Counted from the first letter of the stretch, positions 17,073 through 25,064 are shown. The stretch is DNA of 64,000 nt from an uncultured Spirochaetaceae bacterium (GCA_944389505.1 CALXMP010000003.1:1-64000), one strand, 5' to 3'. Numbers and translations: made by a program. The notes: a model not told the origin generated them from the sequence alone.

Positions 17073-17848
17073 GGGGAAGGATTGCAGCCGGGGTGGCTAT
17101 CATTGCATTCATCGTGGTTGTCTCTTTCTTCTGTGCGTCCCCGGGAATTGCGGATGGTAGCCTGCGTCTTCAGTCTCCCTCTCTGCAGCATATTGCAGGA
17201 ACGGATACGCTTGGACGTGATCTTGCCGGACGTATTGGATATGGAGTCCTTGTCTCATTCTCGATAGCTCTTCCCGTATCGATGATCTCATTGATTCTTG
17301 GCATCATCCTTGCATTTGCCTTCTCCGGGGCAAGAACGCTCAACACACCATTTCTTATGCTTTCCGATACAATGAAGTCTCTTCCGCCTATACTGCTTGC
17401 TTTGTTCCTGAATGCCCTTTCAGGTCCAGGGATGGTGAAGCTTATTGCCGCGCTATCAATCGGCAATATACCTAATATAGCAAGACTATGCAGCGCACGT
17501 GTGATTGTCCTCAGGAGCGATGGCCCTGCGCTTGCAGCATCTTTGATGGGTATCAGCAGAGGAAGGATATTCATCCGCCATATACTTCCATTCCTGATGC
17601 CGTACCTTGGAGCAGAGGCCATTACGATATTCTCCGCCTCGATTCTCACAGAGGCTTCTTTGTCATATCTTGGATGCGGCGTACCTCCGATGATTCCTTC
17701 AATAGGCTCCATACTTGCGGAAGGAAGGTCCGTAATGCTTTCAGCTCCTTGGATGATACTTATTCCTGCAGTGGTGCTTGCCGCTGTAGGAATTGCTCTT
17801 GAAATGATAGTCTCCGGGCTTTCAGAGTCTGACTCTGCCTCTCATTGA
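17069..17848 (+). CDS. ABC transporter permease, DppC-like
   Basis: A 259-residue partner permease. AGTDTLGRDLAGRIGYGVLVS is the conserved DppC segment, and the EAA loop ALAASLMGISRGRIFIRHILP contacts the ATPases. It is coupled to the DppB-like gene by ATGA. The operon stops here: no DppD/DppF ATPases follow, and the 3' end overlaps recR by 27 bp antisense. The transporter must borrow an ATPase encoded elsewhere. Confidence 0.88.
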   Translation: MRGRIAAGVAIIAFIVVVSFFCASPGIADGSLRLQSPSLQHIAGTDTLGRDLAGRIGYGVLVSFSIALPVSMISLILGIILAFAFSGARTLNTPFLMLSDTMKSLPPILLALFLNALSGPGMVKLIAALSIGNIPNIARLCSARVIVLRSDGPALAASLMGISRGRIFIRHILPFLMPYLGAEAITIFSASILTEASLSYLGCGVPPMIPSIGSILAEGRSVMLSAPWMILIPAVVLAAVGIALEMIVSGLSESDSASH

Positions 17849-18412
17849 GCGTGCAAGGGTAAGCTTGTCCGCATAGCCGAGATCGCCTCCTATCGGAAGG
17901 CCAGATGCGAGACGAGTCAGCGTGATGCCTTCCCTGTCCTTAAGGATATGCCTTATGTATAAAGCCGTCGTATCTCCCTCTTCCGTCGGGTTCGTGGCGA
18001 TGATGACCTCTTTGAATGTTCCCTCGTCTATCCTTTTGATAAGCATAGGGAAGGAAAGGGCATCTGGACCGATTCCGCTTAATGGATCGATTGCTCCTCC
18101 CAGTACATGGAAAAGGCCATTATAGGCACCGGATGATGCGATCGACAGCACGTCCTGAGGCTCCTCTACAACGCATAGCAGCGTCCTGTCCCTGTCGGGC
18201 GATGAGCAGTATCCGCAGATCTCTTCCTCTGTATAGCAGCCACAGATAGGGCAAGGGTGTATCCTGTCCTTTATCTGCATGATTGCGCCTCCAAGGGCTT
18301 TATTGAAGCTGTCATCTGTCTTTATGAGATGGTAAGCTAGCCTGGATGCGGATTTCTCTCCCATGCCAGGGAGATGCTTCAGCAGCCGTATGAGATCCTC
18401 GATGGCATTCAT
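17822..18412 (-). CDS. recR: recombination mediator RecR
   Basis: The 196-residue protein has the standard RecR layout: an N-terminal helix-hairpin-helix (LIRLLKHLPGMGEKSASRLAYHL), a zinc finger (CPICGCYTEEEICGYC), a Toprim domain (LLCVVEEPQDVLSIASSG, IATNPTEEGDTTALYI) and a Walker-B-like C-terminus with GLPIGGDLGYAD. RecR works with RecO/RecF to load RecA on SSB-coated DNA. It overlaps ybaB by 4 bp in the classical dnaX-ybaB-recR order. Confidence 0.97.
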   Translation of the reverse strand: MNAIEDLIRLLKHLPGMGEKSASRLAYHLIKTDDSFNKALGGAIMQIKDRIHPCPICGCYTEEEICGYCSSPDRDRTLLCVVEEPQDVLSIASSGAYNGLFHVLGGAIDPLSGIGPDALSFPMLIKRIDEGTFKEVIIATNPTEEGDTTALYIRHILKDREGITLTRLASGLPIGGDLGYADKLTLARSMRGRVRL

Positions 18413-18711
18413 ATCTTCAACCCGTACTGACGTGCTTTATCAAGGCCTTTCTGGGCTCTCTGCTCCTGGGATTTCGTCAGCGCATCATTGGCAGCGGACA
18501 GGATCAGCACCTCAAGGGACTCCTTATCGTTCATGGCCATTGCCTCATCGGAGATGCTTATGGATTTAAGGTTTCCGGCACCATCAGCGATGACTTTGAC
18601 AAGGCCTGCGCCAGAAGATCCCTCAACAGACATATTCTTAAGCTCAGCCTGCATTTCATTAAGGCTGTTCTGGATCGAACTCATCTGCTTCCACATTTCG
18701 TATGGATTCAT
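18409..18711 (-). CDS. YbaB/EbfC family nucleoid-associated protein
   Basis: A 100-residue YbaB/EbfC protein: MNPYEMWKQMSSIQNSLNEMQ is the N-terminal helix, GAGLVKVIADGAGNLKSISIS the central sheet, and a C-terminal helix follows. These dimers bind DNA and affect nucleoid organisation. The ATG at 18711 was chosen because AAGGAGC lies upstream and it matches the family start; the reading frame begins inside the 3' end of dnaX (53 bp overlap). It lies between dnaX and recR, as in many bacteria. Confidence 0.94.
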   Translation of the reverse strand: MNPYEMWKQMSSIQNSLNEMQAELKNMSVEGSSGAGLVKVIADGAGNLKSISISDEAMAMNDKESLEVLILSAANDALTKSQEQRAQKGLDKARQYGLKI

Positions 18712-20428
18712 AATTTCCTGCTCCTTTCCATTCTTCCGGGGTATTCTGCCCGGCATTCTCTGTCTTGATCAGCTTCCCGCCAAGGAATGCTTTCAGCCTC
18801 TTCATGTCATCGGAGAAGTCATCGTCGGTAAGCGCCTTCTTCTCCTCAAGCCTAAGCTTGATTGCCACAGGGTATCCCATGACCGATGATATTGCTTTGG
18901 ACACATCCTTTTCTGCGAGCTTAAGATTGTTGTATGCCAGAGGTTTCGATAGCGTGATGAAGTACGATCCATCATCGTTCTCGCTTATGCTTTCAACAGT
19001 TTCAAGATAGCGTGCTGCTACAGTCTTGCCCATCTTTGAGAGCATCTCTGCTGCGGCTGGTATATCGCTGAGCGAGAAAGGGCGGTTCTCTTCCTCCGCT
19101 ATGTCTTCGGCAGGGATTGGCGCCTCCGTTTCCTCTTCCTCCTGCTCAGGCTGCTGGAGCTGGGGCTCTTCCATCTTCTCCGGTTCCTTTTCCGGTTCGT
19201 TGGATATCACTGCTTCAGCAGGAGCCGATTCGATGATCCTCTGGACTTTCTTCTTTATTACGACGCTCCCTTCGGCTACGCCATTCTTCAGGTCCTCTAT
19301 CTTCCTCACAAGTATTTCAGGAGAAGTCAGATCCGGAAGGGATGCCAGACGGGAGAAAAGCAGCTCTATCTCAAAGCGGGGAGAAAGAGAGTATCTCAGA
19401 TCGCGATAGAGAGACAGGAATGCCTTCAGCGCAGCTTCAAGCTGTTCCCGTGAAAGCATAGCCACGATGTCCTCAGGAATGTCCTGTATAGCGGATCCGA
19501 GGATATCCGTTCTACGGATGCCCTCTTTATAGAGCAGAAGAGTCCGGAAGTAATCTGCCGCATCCTTTGTTATCTGCTCGGCAGAGACGCCATCTGCGAA
19601 AAGTCCGGACAGGTTCTCCATCGCTGTCTTATGATCATCGGAAAGGACAGAGGAGATTATCGAAGAGATAGCGGAGAATCCTGCTATTGCGAGTTTCTCC
19701 CTGATCTTCTGGAGTGTTATATGATCTCCTGAGAATGCCGCTACCTGATCGAAGAGCGTGTATGCATCCCTCATCGATCCAGTTGCTTCCTTCGCAATCC
19801 AGAAGAGAGCATCCTCATCTGCCTTTATGTTTATATCCGCTGCAGCTGATGCAAGGCATTTCATGATCAGATCCTGGCTGATCAGCTGGAAGCGGAACTG
19901 CTGGCACCTTGACCGTATTGTCGCAGGGACTTTCTGGAGCTCCGTCGTCGCAAAGATGAATATGATGTACTCAGGCGGCTCCTCTATTGTCTTCAGAAGG
20001 GCATTGAATGCCGAAGTGGAGAGCATATGGACTTCGTCGATGATGTATATCTTGTAGCGGGATGACTGAGGAGGGAACATAATCTCCTCCTTGATAGCCC
20101 TTATATCATTGACGGATGTATTCGAAGCGCCATCGATCTCTATGACATCAACGGAGGAACCCTTTGCTATCGCACGGCATGATTCGCATTCCCCGCAGGG
20201 ATGGGCGCTCATTCCCTTCTCGCAGTTGAGAGCTTTGGCAAGGAGGCGAGCTGAGCTTGTCTTTCCTACGCCCCTCGGGCCTGAGAAGAGATATGCATGG
20301 GCGATCCTGTTTTCCTTGATTGCATTCTCAAGCGTCGATACAACGAAATCCTGACCGACGAGGCGGTCGAAATCCTGAGGTCTCTTCCTCGTTGCGGTGA
20401 CTTCGTATGTGCTTCTTTCTGTAGACAC
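18659..20428 (-). CDS. dnaX: DNA polymerase III subunit gamma/tau
   Basis: This 589-residue clamp-loader ATPase has RPQDFDRLVGQ, Walker A GPRGVGKTSSARLLAKALNC, a four-Cys zinc module (CEKGMSAHPCGECESC), Walker B IIDEVHMLS, sensor-1 TTELQKVPATIRSRCQ, and an acidic, Pro/Glu-rich linker around 410-450. The tau-like C-terminus follows. The GTG at 20428 has GGAGGG just upstream; an extended -10 lies at 20446-20454. The SRP RNA gene lies immediately upstream. Confidence 0.97.
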   Translation of the reverse strand: MSTERSTYEVTATRKRPQDFDRLVGQDFVVSTLENAIKENRIAHAYLFSGPRGVGKTSSARLLAKALNCEKGMSAHPCGECESCRAIAKGSSVDVIEIDGASNTSVNDIRAIKEEIMFPPQSSRYKIYIIDEVHMLSTSAFNALLKTIEEPPEYIIFIFATTELQKVPATIRSRCQQFRFQLISQDLIMKCLASAAADINIKADEDALFWIAKEATGSMRDAYTLFDQVAAFSGDHITLQKIREKLAIAGFSAISSIISSVLSDDHKTAMENLSGLFADGVSAEQITKDAADYFRTLLLYKEGIRRTDILGSAIQDIPEDIVAMLSREQLEAALKAFLSLYRDLRYSLSPRFEIELLFSRLASLPDLTSPEILVRKIEDLKNGVAEGSVVIKKKVQRIIESAPAEAVISNEPEKEPEKMEEPQLQQPEQEEEETEAPIPAEDIAEEENRPFSLSDIPAAAEMLSKMGKTVAARYLETVESISENDDGSYFITLSKPLAYNNLKLAEKDVSKAISSVMGYPVAIKLRLEEKKALTDDDFSDDMKRLKAFLGGKLIKTENAGQNTPEEWKGAGNYESIRNVEADEFDPEQP

Positions 20429-20445
20429 ATTCCCTCCGTGGCGTG

Positions 20446-20454
20446 ATTATACCA
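20446..20454 (-). promoter_or_regulatory. extended -10 promoter of dnaX
   Basis: On the minus strand TGGTATAAT. It lies between the SRP RNA 3' end and the dnaX GTG, giving a leader of about 10 nt that contains GGAGG. Confidence 0.6.
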
Positions 20455-20479
20455 TCGAACAGCCATGTGAGAAAAGAAA

Positions 20480-20580
20480 CAGCAGCAAATGGTCCCGGTC
20501 ACATAAATATTCCGCTTACCGCTGCTGCATTCCTGCCCTGACGGGGTTGGGCGGCATTTATTGCCAGGTATCTGCTGCTG
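20480..20580 (-). ncRNA. ffs: 4.5S signal recognition particle RNA (bacterial small SRP RNA)
   Basis: On the minus strand the conserved SRP Alu-less hairpin core is clear: GTCAGG...GCAGGAATGCAGCAGC, close to the universal GUCAGG/GGAAGCAGC motif bound by Ffh. The ends pair as CAGCAGCA (20573-20580) with TGCTGCTG (20480-20487), defining an RNA of about 100 nt followed by TTTCTTTTCTC. It starts 4 nt after tRNA-Ser(GGA), so it is probably released from a common precursor, and lies upstream of dnaX as in Bacillus. Confidence 0.93.
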
Positions 20581-20584
20581 ATAG

Positions 20585-20670
20585 CGGAGAGGGGGGGATT
20601 CGAACCCCCGATGGCTTTTGACCATACACGACTTCCAATCGTGCACCTTCGACCACTCGGACACCTCTCC
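20585..20670 (-). tRNA. tRNA-Ser(GGA)
   Basis: An 86-nt class II tRNA on the minus strand: acceptor GGAGAGG/CCTCTCC, anticodon loop TTGGAAG (anticodon GGA), a long variable arm and the T-loop TTCGAAT. CCA is not encoded. Confidence 0.95.
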
Positions 20671-20687
20671 AAAGGATTCTGAGTTTC

Positions 20688-20775
20688 CGGAGAGAGTGGG
20701 ATTCGAACCCACGGTAATGCAGAGCACTACACCGGATTTCGAGTCCGGCTCCTTCGACCACTCGGACATCTCTCC
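20688..20775 (-). tRNA. tRNA-Ser(CGA)
   Basis: An 88-nt class II tRNA on the minus strand: acceptor GGAGAGA/TCTCTCC, anticodon loop CTCGAAA (CGA), a long variable arm and TTCGAAT. CCA is not encoded. Confidence 0.95.
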
Positions 20776-20779
20776 TGTT

Positions 20780-20853
20780 CGAGACTAAGAGGATTCGAAC
20801 CTCCGACCCTCAGTTCCGCAAACTGATGCTCTATCCAGCTGAGCTATAGTCTC
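20780..20853 (-). tRNA. tRNA-Arg(GCG)
   Basis: A 74-nt class I tRNA on the minus strand: acceptor GAGACTA/TAGTCTC, anticodon stem TCAGT/ACTGA with loop TTGCGGA. The anticodon is GCG, reading CGC/CGU. Most bacteria use ACG (deaminated to ICG) here, so the G34 form is unusual. CCA is not encoded. Confidence 0.92.
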
Positions 20854-20932
20854 ATAAATTCAGCGGTTGTCAATTTATCACAATGGAAGAACATAAGCAA
20901 GTAGCAGTCTTCCACGCGCTGATTTATGGCAG

Positions 20933-20940
20933 AAAAAAAA
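20933..20940 (-). terminator. T8 tract directly after tRNA-Ser(GCT)
   Basis: On the minus strand eight T immediately follow the discriminator base of tRNA-Ser(GCT), so the GC-rich tRNA 3' half plus the T tract can act as a terminator or attenuator inside the cluster. A possible new promoter (TTGCTT-17-TAAATT) lies before tRNA-Arg. Confidence 0.5.
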
Positions 20941-21030
20941 CGGAGAGGGGGGGATTCGAACCCCCGGACCCGGGTTTGCCAGGTCAACTCCTTAGCAGGG
21001 AGCCCGATTCGGCCTCTCTCGCACCTCTCC
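20941..21030 (-). tRNA. tRNA-Ser(GCT)
   Basis: A 90-nt class II tRNA on the minus strand: acceptor GGAGAGG/CCTCTCC, anticodon loop CTGCTAA (GCT), a long variable arm and TTCGAAT. CCA is not encoded. Confidence 0.95.
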
Positions 21031-21044
21031 ATTTATTTTTCTAT

Positions 21045-21129
21045 CGGAGAGAGAGGGATTCGAACCCCCGGAGACTTTCGCCTCAGCAGTTTTCAAGACT
21101 GCCACCATCGACCACTCGGACATCTCTCC
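21045..21129 (-). tRNA. tRNA-Ser(TGA)
   Basis: An 85-nt class II tRNA on the minus strand: acceptor GGAGAGA/TCTCTCC, anticodon loop CTTGAAA (TGA), a long variable arm and TTCGAAT. It is the first gene of the cluster. Confidence 0.95.
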
Positions 21130-21142
21130 AGTCAAGGTCTGA

Positions 21143-21171
21143 ATAATACTATTCAACGGACTTTGTGTCAA
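21143..21171 (-). promoter_or_regulatory. promoter of the tRNA/SRP RNA cluster
   Basis: On the minus strand TTGACA (21166-21171), 17 bp, TATTAT (21143-21148). Transcription should begin a few bases before tRNA-Ser(TGA). Confidence 0.75.
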
Positions 21172-21197
21172 TAATACTGTTTCTGTACCTCTGTTTT

Positions 21198-21206
21198 TGC
21201 TATATT
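21198..21206 (+). promoter_or_regulatory. extended -10 of the M28 peptidase gene
   Basis: TGCTATATT; the hexamer ends 7 nt before the ATG at 21214. No good -35 was seen. Confidence 0.45.
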
Positions 21207-21213
21207 ACGGAGT

Positions 21214-22590
21214 ATGGGAAAGTTCAGCGTTTTCAGGGATAAGCTGAAAGATGCGGTATCGAGAATCAGGGCAGGAAGGAAAGATGGAGCAGAGGAGGAG
21301 AAGATAGAAGCTCCTCCCATAAGGCTTTCCGATGAGGCAATGGCTTTTATCCGGACTTTCACCGCTGAGCATCCGGAAAGGAGAGCCGCAAGCGAGGATT
21401 CAAAGAATGCTGCCCGCAGGATATTCTCATTATTCCGTGAATATGCCGGGGATGATGCTGTCATCACGACGTGCCGTATCGCCCCATTCAGGCATAAATC
21501 AATGGTTATAGCAGCAGCTGTATCTTCTGCCCTCATCTTCCTGCTGATCATCGCTGGTCTGCCTCTTGTTGCTATTGCAGTTTCCGTTTTCTATCTCAAC
21601 CAGCTGAGGAATGAGCTTACTAAGAAGCCGAATAGGCTCAGGAAGTTCTTCATGACATCTGAAGCATACAATGTCCATGCTGTCGCTGAGCCTGAAGGGG
21701 AGTGCAGGAATACGGTCATCCTGGCAGCGCATCATGACAGCGCTGAGATAAGAAAGAAGGAGGGCGGTGTGAAGGGATTTGCCTCATCCTTGGTTCCCCT
21801 TGTCGTCTCATTCTCCGCACTCAGTGCCATCTCTCTGATTTCGCTGATTATTGAGATTGCCGGAGGACGGCTCTTTGCATTCAACTTACCGTCCATCCCC
21901 GTCGCGATTCTGTCTGTAATCTTCACTGCTCCTTCAATTTCTGCTGTATTCCATCTGAAATCATATACTGGAAAGTATTCACCGGGTGCCGGTGATAACG
22001 CTTCCGGTCTTGCTGTCATTTCCACACTGCTCCATTACTATTCGAAAGAGAGAGCAGAAGGCCGCCCGCTGTCATCTACAAGGCTTGTATTCGCATCCTT
22101 CGATGGGGAGGAATGCGGGACAGCAGGAAGCCTTGGCTGGTTCAGCAGCAATACCCATCTGCTGGCAGAGAAATCCTATGTGCTGAATTTCGATGGTCTC
22201 TACAGGGAAGAGGATATGGTTTTTCTTGCGAGGGATGGCAATGGACTGATTCCTCTGTCCTTCCCACTTGCATCAAGATGTTCCCGCATCGCCTCTTCAA
22301 TGGGGTATCATATCGGGGTCGGGAAGCTCGGATTCCTTGGGGGAGAGACAGATGCGGCATCGGCTTCTGCTATGGGAATTCCAGCTGTCACTCTCACATC
22401 GATGGCTCCTGGTACCGATACACCCGCGCATTCAGAGGATGATACGTGCGATAAGATCTCGGAGGAAGCCATCGCAGAGGCAATATCCATAGCTATAAAG
22501 CTTGTGTCGGAGATCGATGAGGAGGACAAAAAGCCATCATCGGGAAGCTATCTTGATAGCGGTAAGCACTACAAGCTCTCTAAGTACTGA
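21214..22590 (+). CDS. M28 family metallopeptidase with membrane segments
   Basis: This 458-residue protein has two hydrophobic segment pairs (about 95-125 and 190-240) and an M28 zinc peptidase core: AAHHDSAE, GAGDNASGLAV (bridging Asp), FDGEECGTAGS (catalytic Glu), LNFDGL, GGETDAASA and HSEDDT for the last ligand. M28 enzymes are aminopeptidases; insertion of membrane spans between the first two motifs suggests a membrane-bound variant. The 3' end overlaps the minus-strand YigZ gene by 11 bp. Confidence 0.87.
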   Translation: MGKFSVFRDKLKDAVSRIRAGRKDGAEEEKIEAPPIRLSDEAMAFIRTFTAEHPERRAASEDSKNAARRIFSLFREYAGDDAVITTCRIAPFRHKSMVIAAAVSSALIFLLIIAGLPLVAIAVSVFYLNQLRNELTKKPNRLRKFFMTSEAYNVHAVAEPEGECRNTVILAAHHDSAEIRKKEGGVKGFASSLVPLVVSFSALSAISLISLIIEIAGGRLFAFNLPSIPVAILSVIFTAPSISAVFHLKSYTGKYSPGAGDNASGLAVISTLLHYYSKERAEGRPLSSTRLVFASFDGEECGTAGSLGWFSSNTHLLAEKSYVLNFDGLYREEDMVFLARDGNGLIPLSFPLASRCSRIASSMGYHIGVGKLGFLGGETDAASASAMGIPAVTLTSMAPGTDTPAHSEDDTCDKISEEAIAEAISIAIKLVSEIDEEDKKPSSGSYLDSGKHYKLSKY

Positions 22591-23176
22591 TCTCTAGCAA
22601 TATACGTCCCTGCCCGATGTCCTCGGAGGCCTTTCTTAGAGCATCAGCCTCTGACATAGGTATGGTTCCCTCTACGGTTATCATATCGGCGAAATCCTCT
22701 GTCACGACAGAGGCATGCACCGCCTCGAATGCCCTCTTGATAAGAGTATAGGAGCTGTAGGGAAGTACCATTCTGAAGCTCCGTTTCTCGATAAGCTCCT
22801 CTGTTCTGACAATCTTCAGGACTTCCTTGGCACTGTCCCCATATGCCTTTACAAGACCTCCTGTACCGAGAAGAGTACCTCCGAAATAGCGTACTATGCA
22901 TATGACTATATTGGTGATGCCTGAGCCTTTCAGGACTTCGAGTGCTGGTCTTCCTGCTGTATTCTTAGGTTCTCTGTCGTCGGAGACGGAATACTCCGTT
23001 CCTGCTTTCCCTATGACAGCTGCGTGGACGACATGATTAGCATCGGGATGTTCCTTCCGTATGCTTAAAACAGCATTCTTTACATCCTCAGGAGTGTTTG
23101 CAGGAAGGGCAATAGCAATGAATCTGGACCGTTTTACCTCAATCTCTGCTTCAGCCCTCTCTGTAAGTACAAGCAT
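22580..23176 (-). CDS. YigZ/IMPACT family protein
   Basis: A 198-residue UPF0029/IMPACT protein. The N-terminal domain has KRSRFIAIA, HPDANHVVHA, DDREPKNTAGRPALEVLKG and VRYFGGTLLGTGGLVKAYGDSA, the family signature. A small C-terminal DUF1949-like domain follows. Family members bind nucleic acids or ribosomes; their exact role is unresolved. The ATG overlaps the stop of the upstream aldo/keto reductase (TAATG), with GGAGGA upstream. Confidence 0.93.
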   Translation of the reverse strand: MLVLTERAEAEIEVKRSRFIAIALPANTPEDVKNAVLSIRKEHPDANHVVHAAVIGKAGTEYSVSDDREPKNTAGRPALEVLKGSGITNIVICIVRYFGGTLLGTGGLVKAYGDSAKEVLKIVRTEELIEKRSFRMVLPYSSYTLIKRAFEAVHASVVTEDFADMITVEGTIPMSEADALRKASEDIGQGRILLEIST

Positions 23177-24033
23177 TATCTCCTCCAGTCATGTGAGAAT
23201 ATGTTATCACAGGAGAAGGAGCATGAGACAGCATGTGAAAGATCCATAAGCTTCCTTTTCCTTTCATCAGGTATCGGGCCGATGGAATCGAGGATTGTGA
23301 GATCGTTCTCCGATGAGAATCCCGAGATGATTCCATACGGTCTCTCTCCATATACCCAGGACAGAGCCTCCTCAGGTCCTGAAAGATAATCTGCAAGCTC
23401 GGAGAATGATGGTGATGATACGGCTTTTATCATCTTTCTCTCATCGGGAATGTCATCAGCAGAGCGGTATTTCCCGGAAAGAAGGCCCATGCCAAGTGGA
23501 GCATAGGCAAGGGTTCTGAGCCCAAGAAGCCTCTCTTCATCCCAGTCCTTTGTCCACAGCAGTGACAAGGGGCGCTCATGGTACCTGATATCGAAATCCG
23601 CTGCGGCTGATGAAAGGAGAGACAGAGGGAAATTGCTTACACCGATTTCTTTTACCTTTCCTTCAGCAGTCAGCTTCTCAAGACTCCTGAGGCTTCTGTA
23701 CAGGCTCTCTCCTTCTGTGGGCCAGTGCAGCATCAATACATCAAGGCAATCCCGCCCGAGACGACGGAGCATCGTCTCCGCCTTCCTTTCCATTGTCGGT
23801 ACAGGCATTACCTTGGTGTATATCCTCCAGTCATTGGCCTTCAGCTCCTTCATCGCGGATGCAAGTATGCTGTCCGCTTCATTGTAGCTGTAGGCGGAGC
23901 TGAAATCCCTTATGCCCCGTCTGTATGCGGCTTTGATGAGATTGCGCCCTTCCTTTGCGGATAGTTTCCTATGGAACCGTCCTTCCCCGATGTTCCAAAG
24001 GCCCATCAGGACGACGGAATCATTGATCCTCAT
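23176..24033 (-). CDS. aldo/keto reductase
   Basis: A TIM-barrel oxidoreductase of about 285 residues. The DFSSAYSYNEAD segment gives the catalytic Asp and Tyr, IYTKVMP the Lys and LHWP the His. KEIGVSNF and APLGMGLLSGKY are standard AKR motifs. It reduces aldehydes or keto-sugars with NADPH; the substrate is unknown. The ATG at 24033 lies inside the end of the Nudix gene (14-bp overlap) and a TTG two codons upstream is an alternative. It is in an operon with yigZ downstream. Confidence 0.88.
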   Translation of the reverse strand: MRINDSVVLMGLWNIGEGRFHRKLSAKEGRNLIKAAYRRGIRDFSSAYSYNEADSILASAMKELKANDWRIYTKVMPVPTMERKAETMLRRLGRDCLDVLMLHWPTEGESLYRSLRSLEKLTAEGKVKEIGVSNFPLSLLSSAAADFDIRYHERPLSLLWTKDWDEERLLGLRTLAYAPLGMGLLSGKYRSADDIPDERKMIKAVSSPSFSELADYLSGPEEALSWVYGERPYGIISGFSSENDLTILDSIGPIPDERKRKLMDLSHAVSCSFSCDNIFSHDWRR

Positions 24034-24970
24034 CGTCAAACATCGGCTCTTCCGCCTCTTCCTCCGTCACACGGCTGTCTATCATGATCTTATCATCGAA
24101 GATGAAGCGGCCATCGAAATTCTTGCCTTCAAGTGCCATGGGCAGCCATAGCCTGTCATCTTCCCACATCCTTGAGTAGTCGAGGGAAGCGATATCGGTC
24201 CAGAATGGCCTGGTCTCCTCGCACTCGTCTATTAGAGTGCCAGAGAAGGATGATGTGAAGAATACGTATCCAAGCATCCTCAGCCCATCCTTGAACTGGA
24301 AGCGCAGTACACCGCGCTCTTCGAGATTCGAGACATCAAGTCCTGTCTCCTCCTTTGTCTCTCTTATCGCAGCCTCTGTCTTCGTCTCCTCCAGCTCTAT
24401 ATGCCCACCTGGCGCATTGATGTATCCACTTCCGAGCCCAGTCTTCTTCTCGATCATCAGGATCTTGTCTCCATCGGTGACATATGTGAGGACGCATGTC
24501 TCCGTTGGTTCCCAGCTATCCCAGTCGATATCATCGATGGAAGAGGCTTCTGTGAAGCTCTTTTCCCTCTTCTCCTCGGGAGTCATCGCCTTGGCTTTCT
24601 CCTTCTCAGCTTCTTCTGGATACTTCTCAAAGAAGCACTCCTGGCAGAGATTCTCGTCGTATCCGATTATGTGGTTGAAATCGAGGCGCTTGCCGCACTT
24701 TGCGCAGTGCAGCCTGAAAGGCCAGAAGATTCTGCGGAAGATTATTATCACGGCAATAAGGACTGCGATGAATATCCATTCCGTCCAGGATGGCAGGTTC
24801 CACTGCAGGCGTAGAATAAGAACTACATATACAGCCAGGAACAGGACAGCAAGCAGCAATGTTGCCTTCCTCTTTCCATCGGAGTGGGGGATCTTCCTCT
24901 GCGATATATTGAGGAGGATCACGAAGAGCATGATCCATGTGAAGAATTCTGCGAAGAAATTAAGTACCAT
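24020..24970 (-). CDS. membrane-anchored zinc-ribbon Nudix hydrolase
   Basis: A 316-residue three-part protein. Residues 1-80 hold about three hydrophobic spans. A four-Cys ribbon follows (CAKC and CQEC, about 90-115), then an acidic linker, then a complete Nudix domain at about 155-310 with box GGHIELEETKTEAAIRETKEET. The catalytic part should face the cytoplasm and hydrolyse nucleotide-like diphosphates; GYINAPGGHIE resembles MutT/8-oxo-dGTPases. The ribbon upstream of a membrane-tethered Nudix is unusual. A promoter TTGGCT-16-TACTCT ends 8 nt before the ATG. Confidence 0.85.
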   Translation of the reverse strand: MVLNFFAEFFTWIMLFVILLNISQRKIPHSDGKRKATLLLAVLFLAVYVVLILRLQWNLPSWTEWIFIAVLIAVIIIFRRIFWPFRLHCAKCGKRLDFNHIIGYDENLCQECFFEKYPEEAEKEKAKAMTPEEKREKSFTEASSIDDIDWDSWEPTETCVLTYVTDGDKILMIEKKTGLGSGYINAPGGHIELEETKTEAAIRETKEETGLDVSNLEERGVLRFQFKDGLRMLGYVFFTSSFSGTLIDECEETRPFWTDIASLDYSRMWEDDRLWLPMALEGKNFDGRFIFDDKIMIDSRVTEEEAEEPMFDDEDQ

Positions 24971-24978
24971 ATAACCAA

Positions 24979-25006
24979 GAGTACGATAATAATCGGATTA
25001 AGCCAA
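24979..25006 (-). promoter_or_regulatory. predicted leaderless promoter of the Nudix gene
   Basis: On the minus strand TTGGCT (25001-25006), 16 bp, TACTCT (24979-24984), then 8 nt to the ATG at 24970. Confidence 0.4.
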
Positions 25007-25029
25007 TGCGGATCAGAAGGCATATAAGT

Positions 25030-25058
25030 TTGCAACAGTATCATTTCCATGTGACAAT
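25030..25058 (+). promoter_or_regulatory. predicted leaderless promoter of the Gfo/Idh-like gene
   Basis: TTGCAA (25030-25035), 17 bp, GACAAT (25053-25058), then 6 nt to the ATG at 25065. Confidence 0.45.
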
Positions 25059-25064
25059 CCATAT

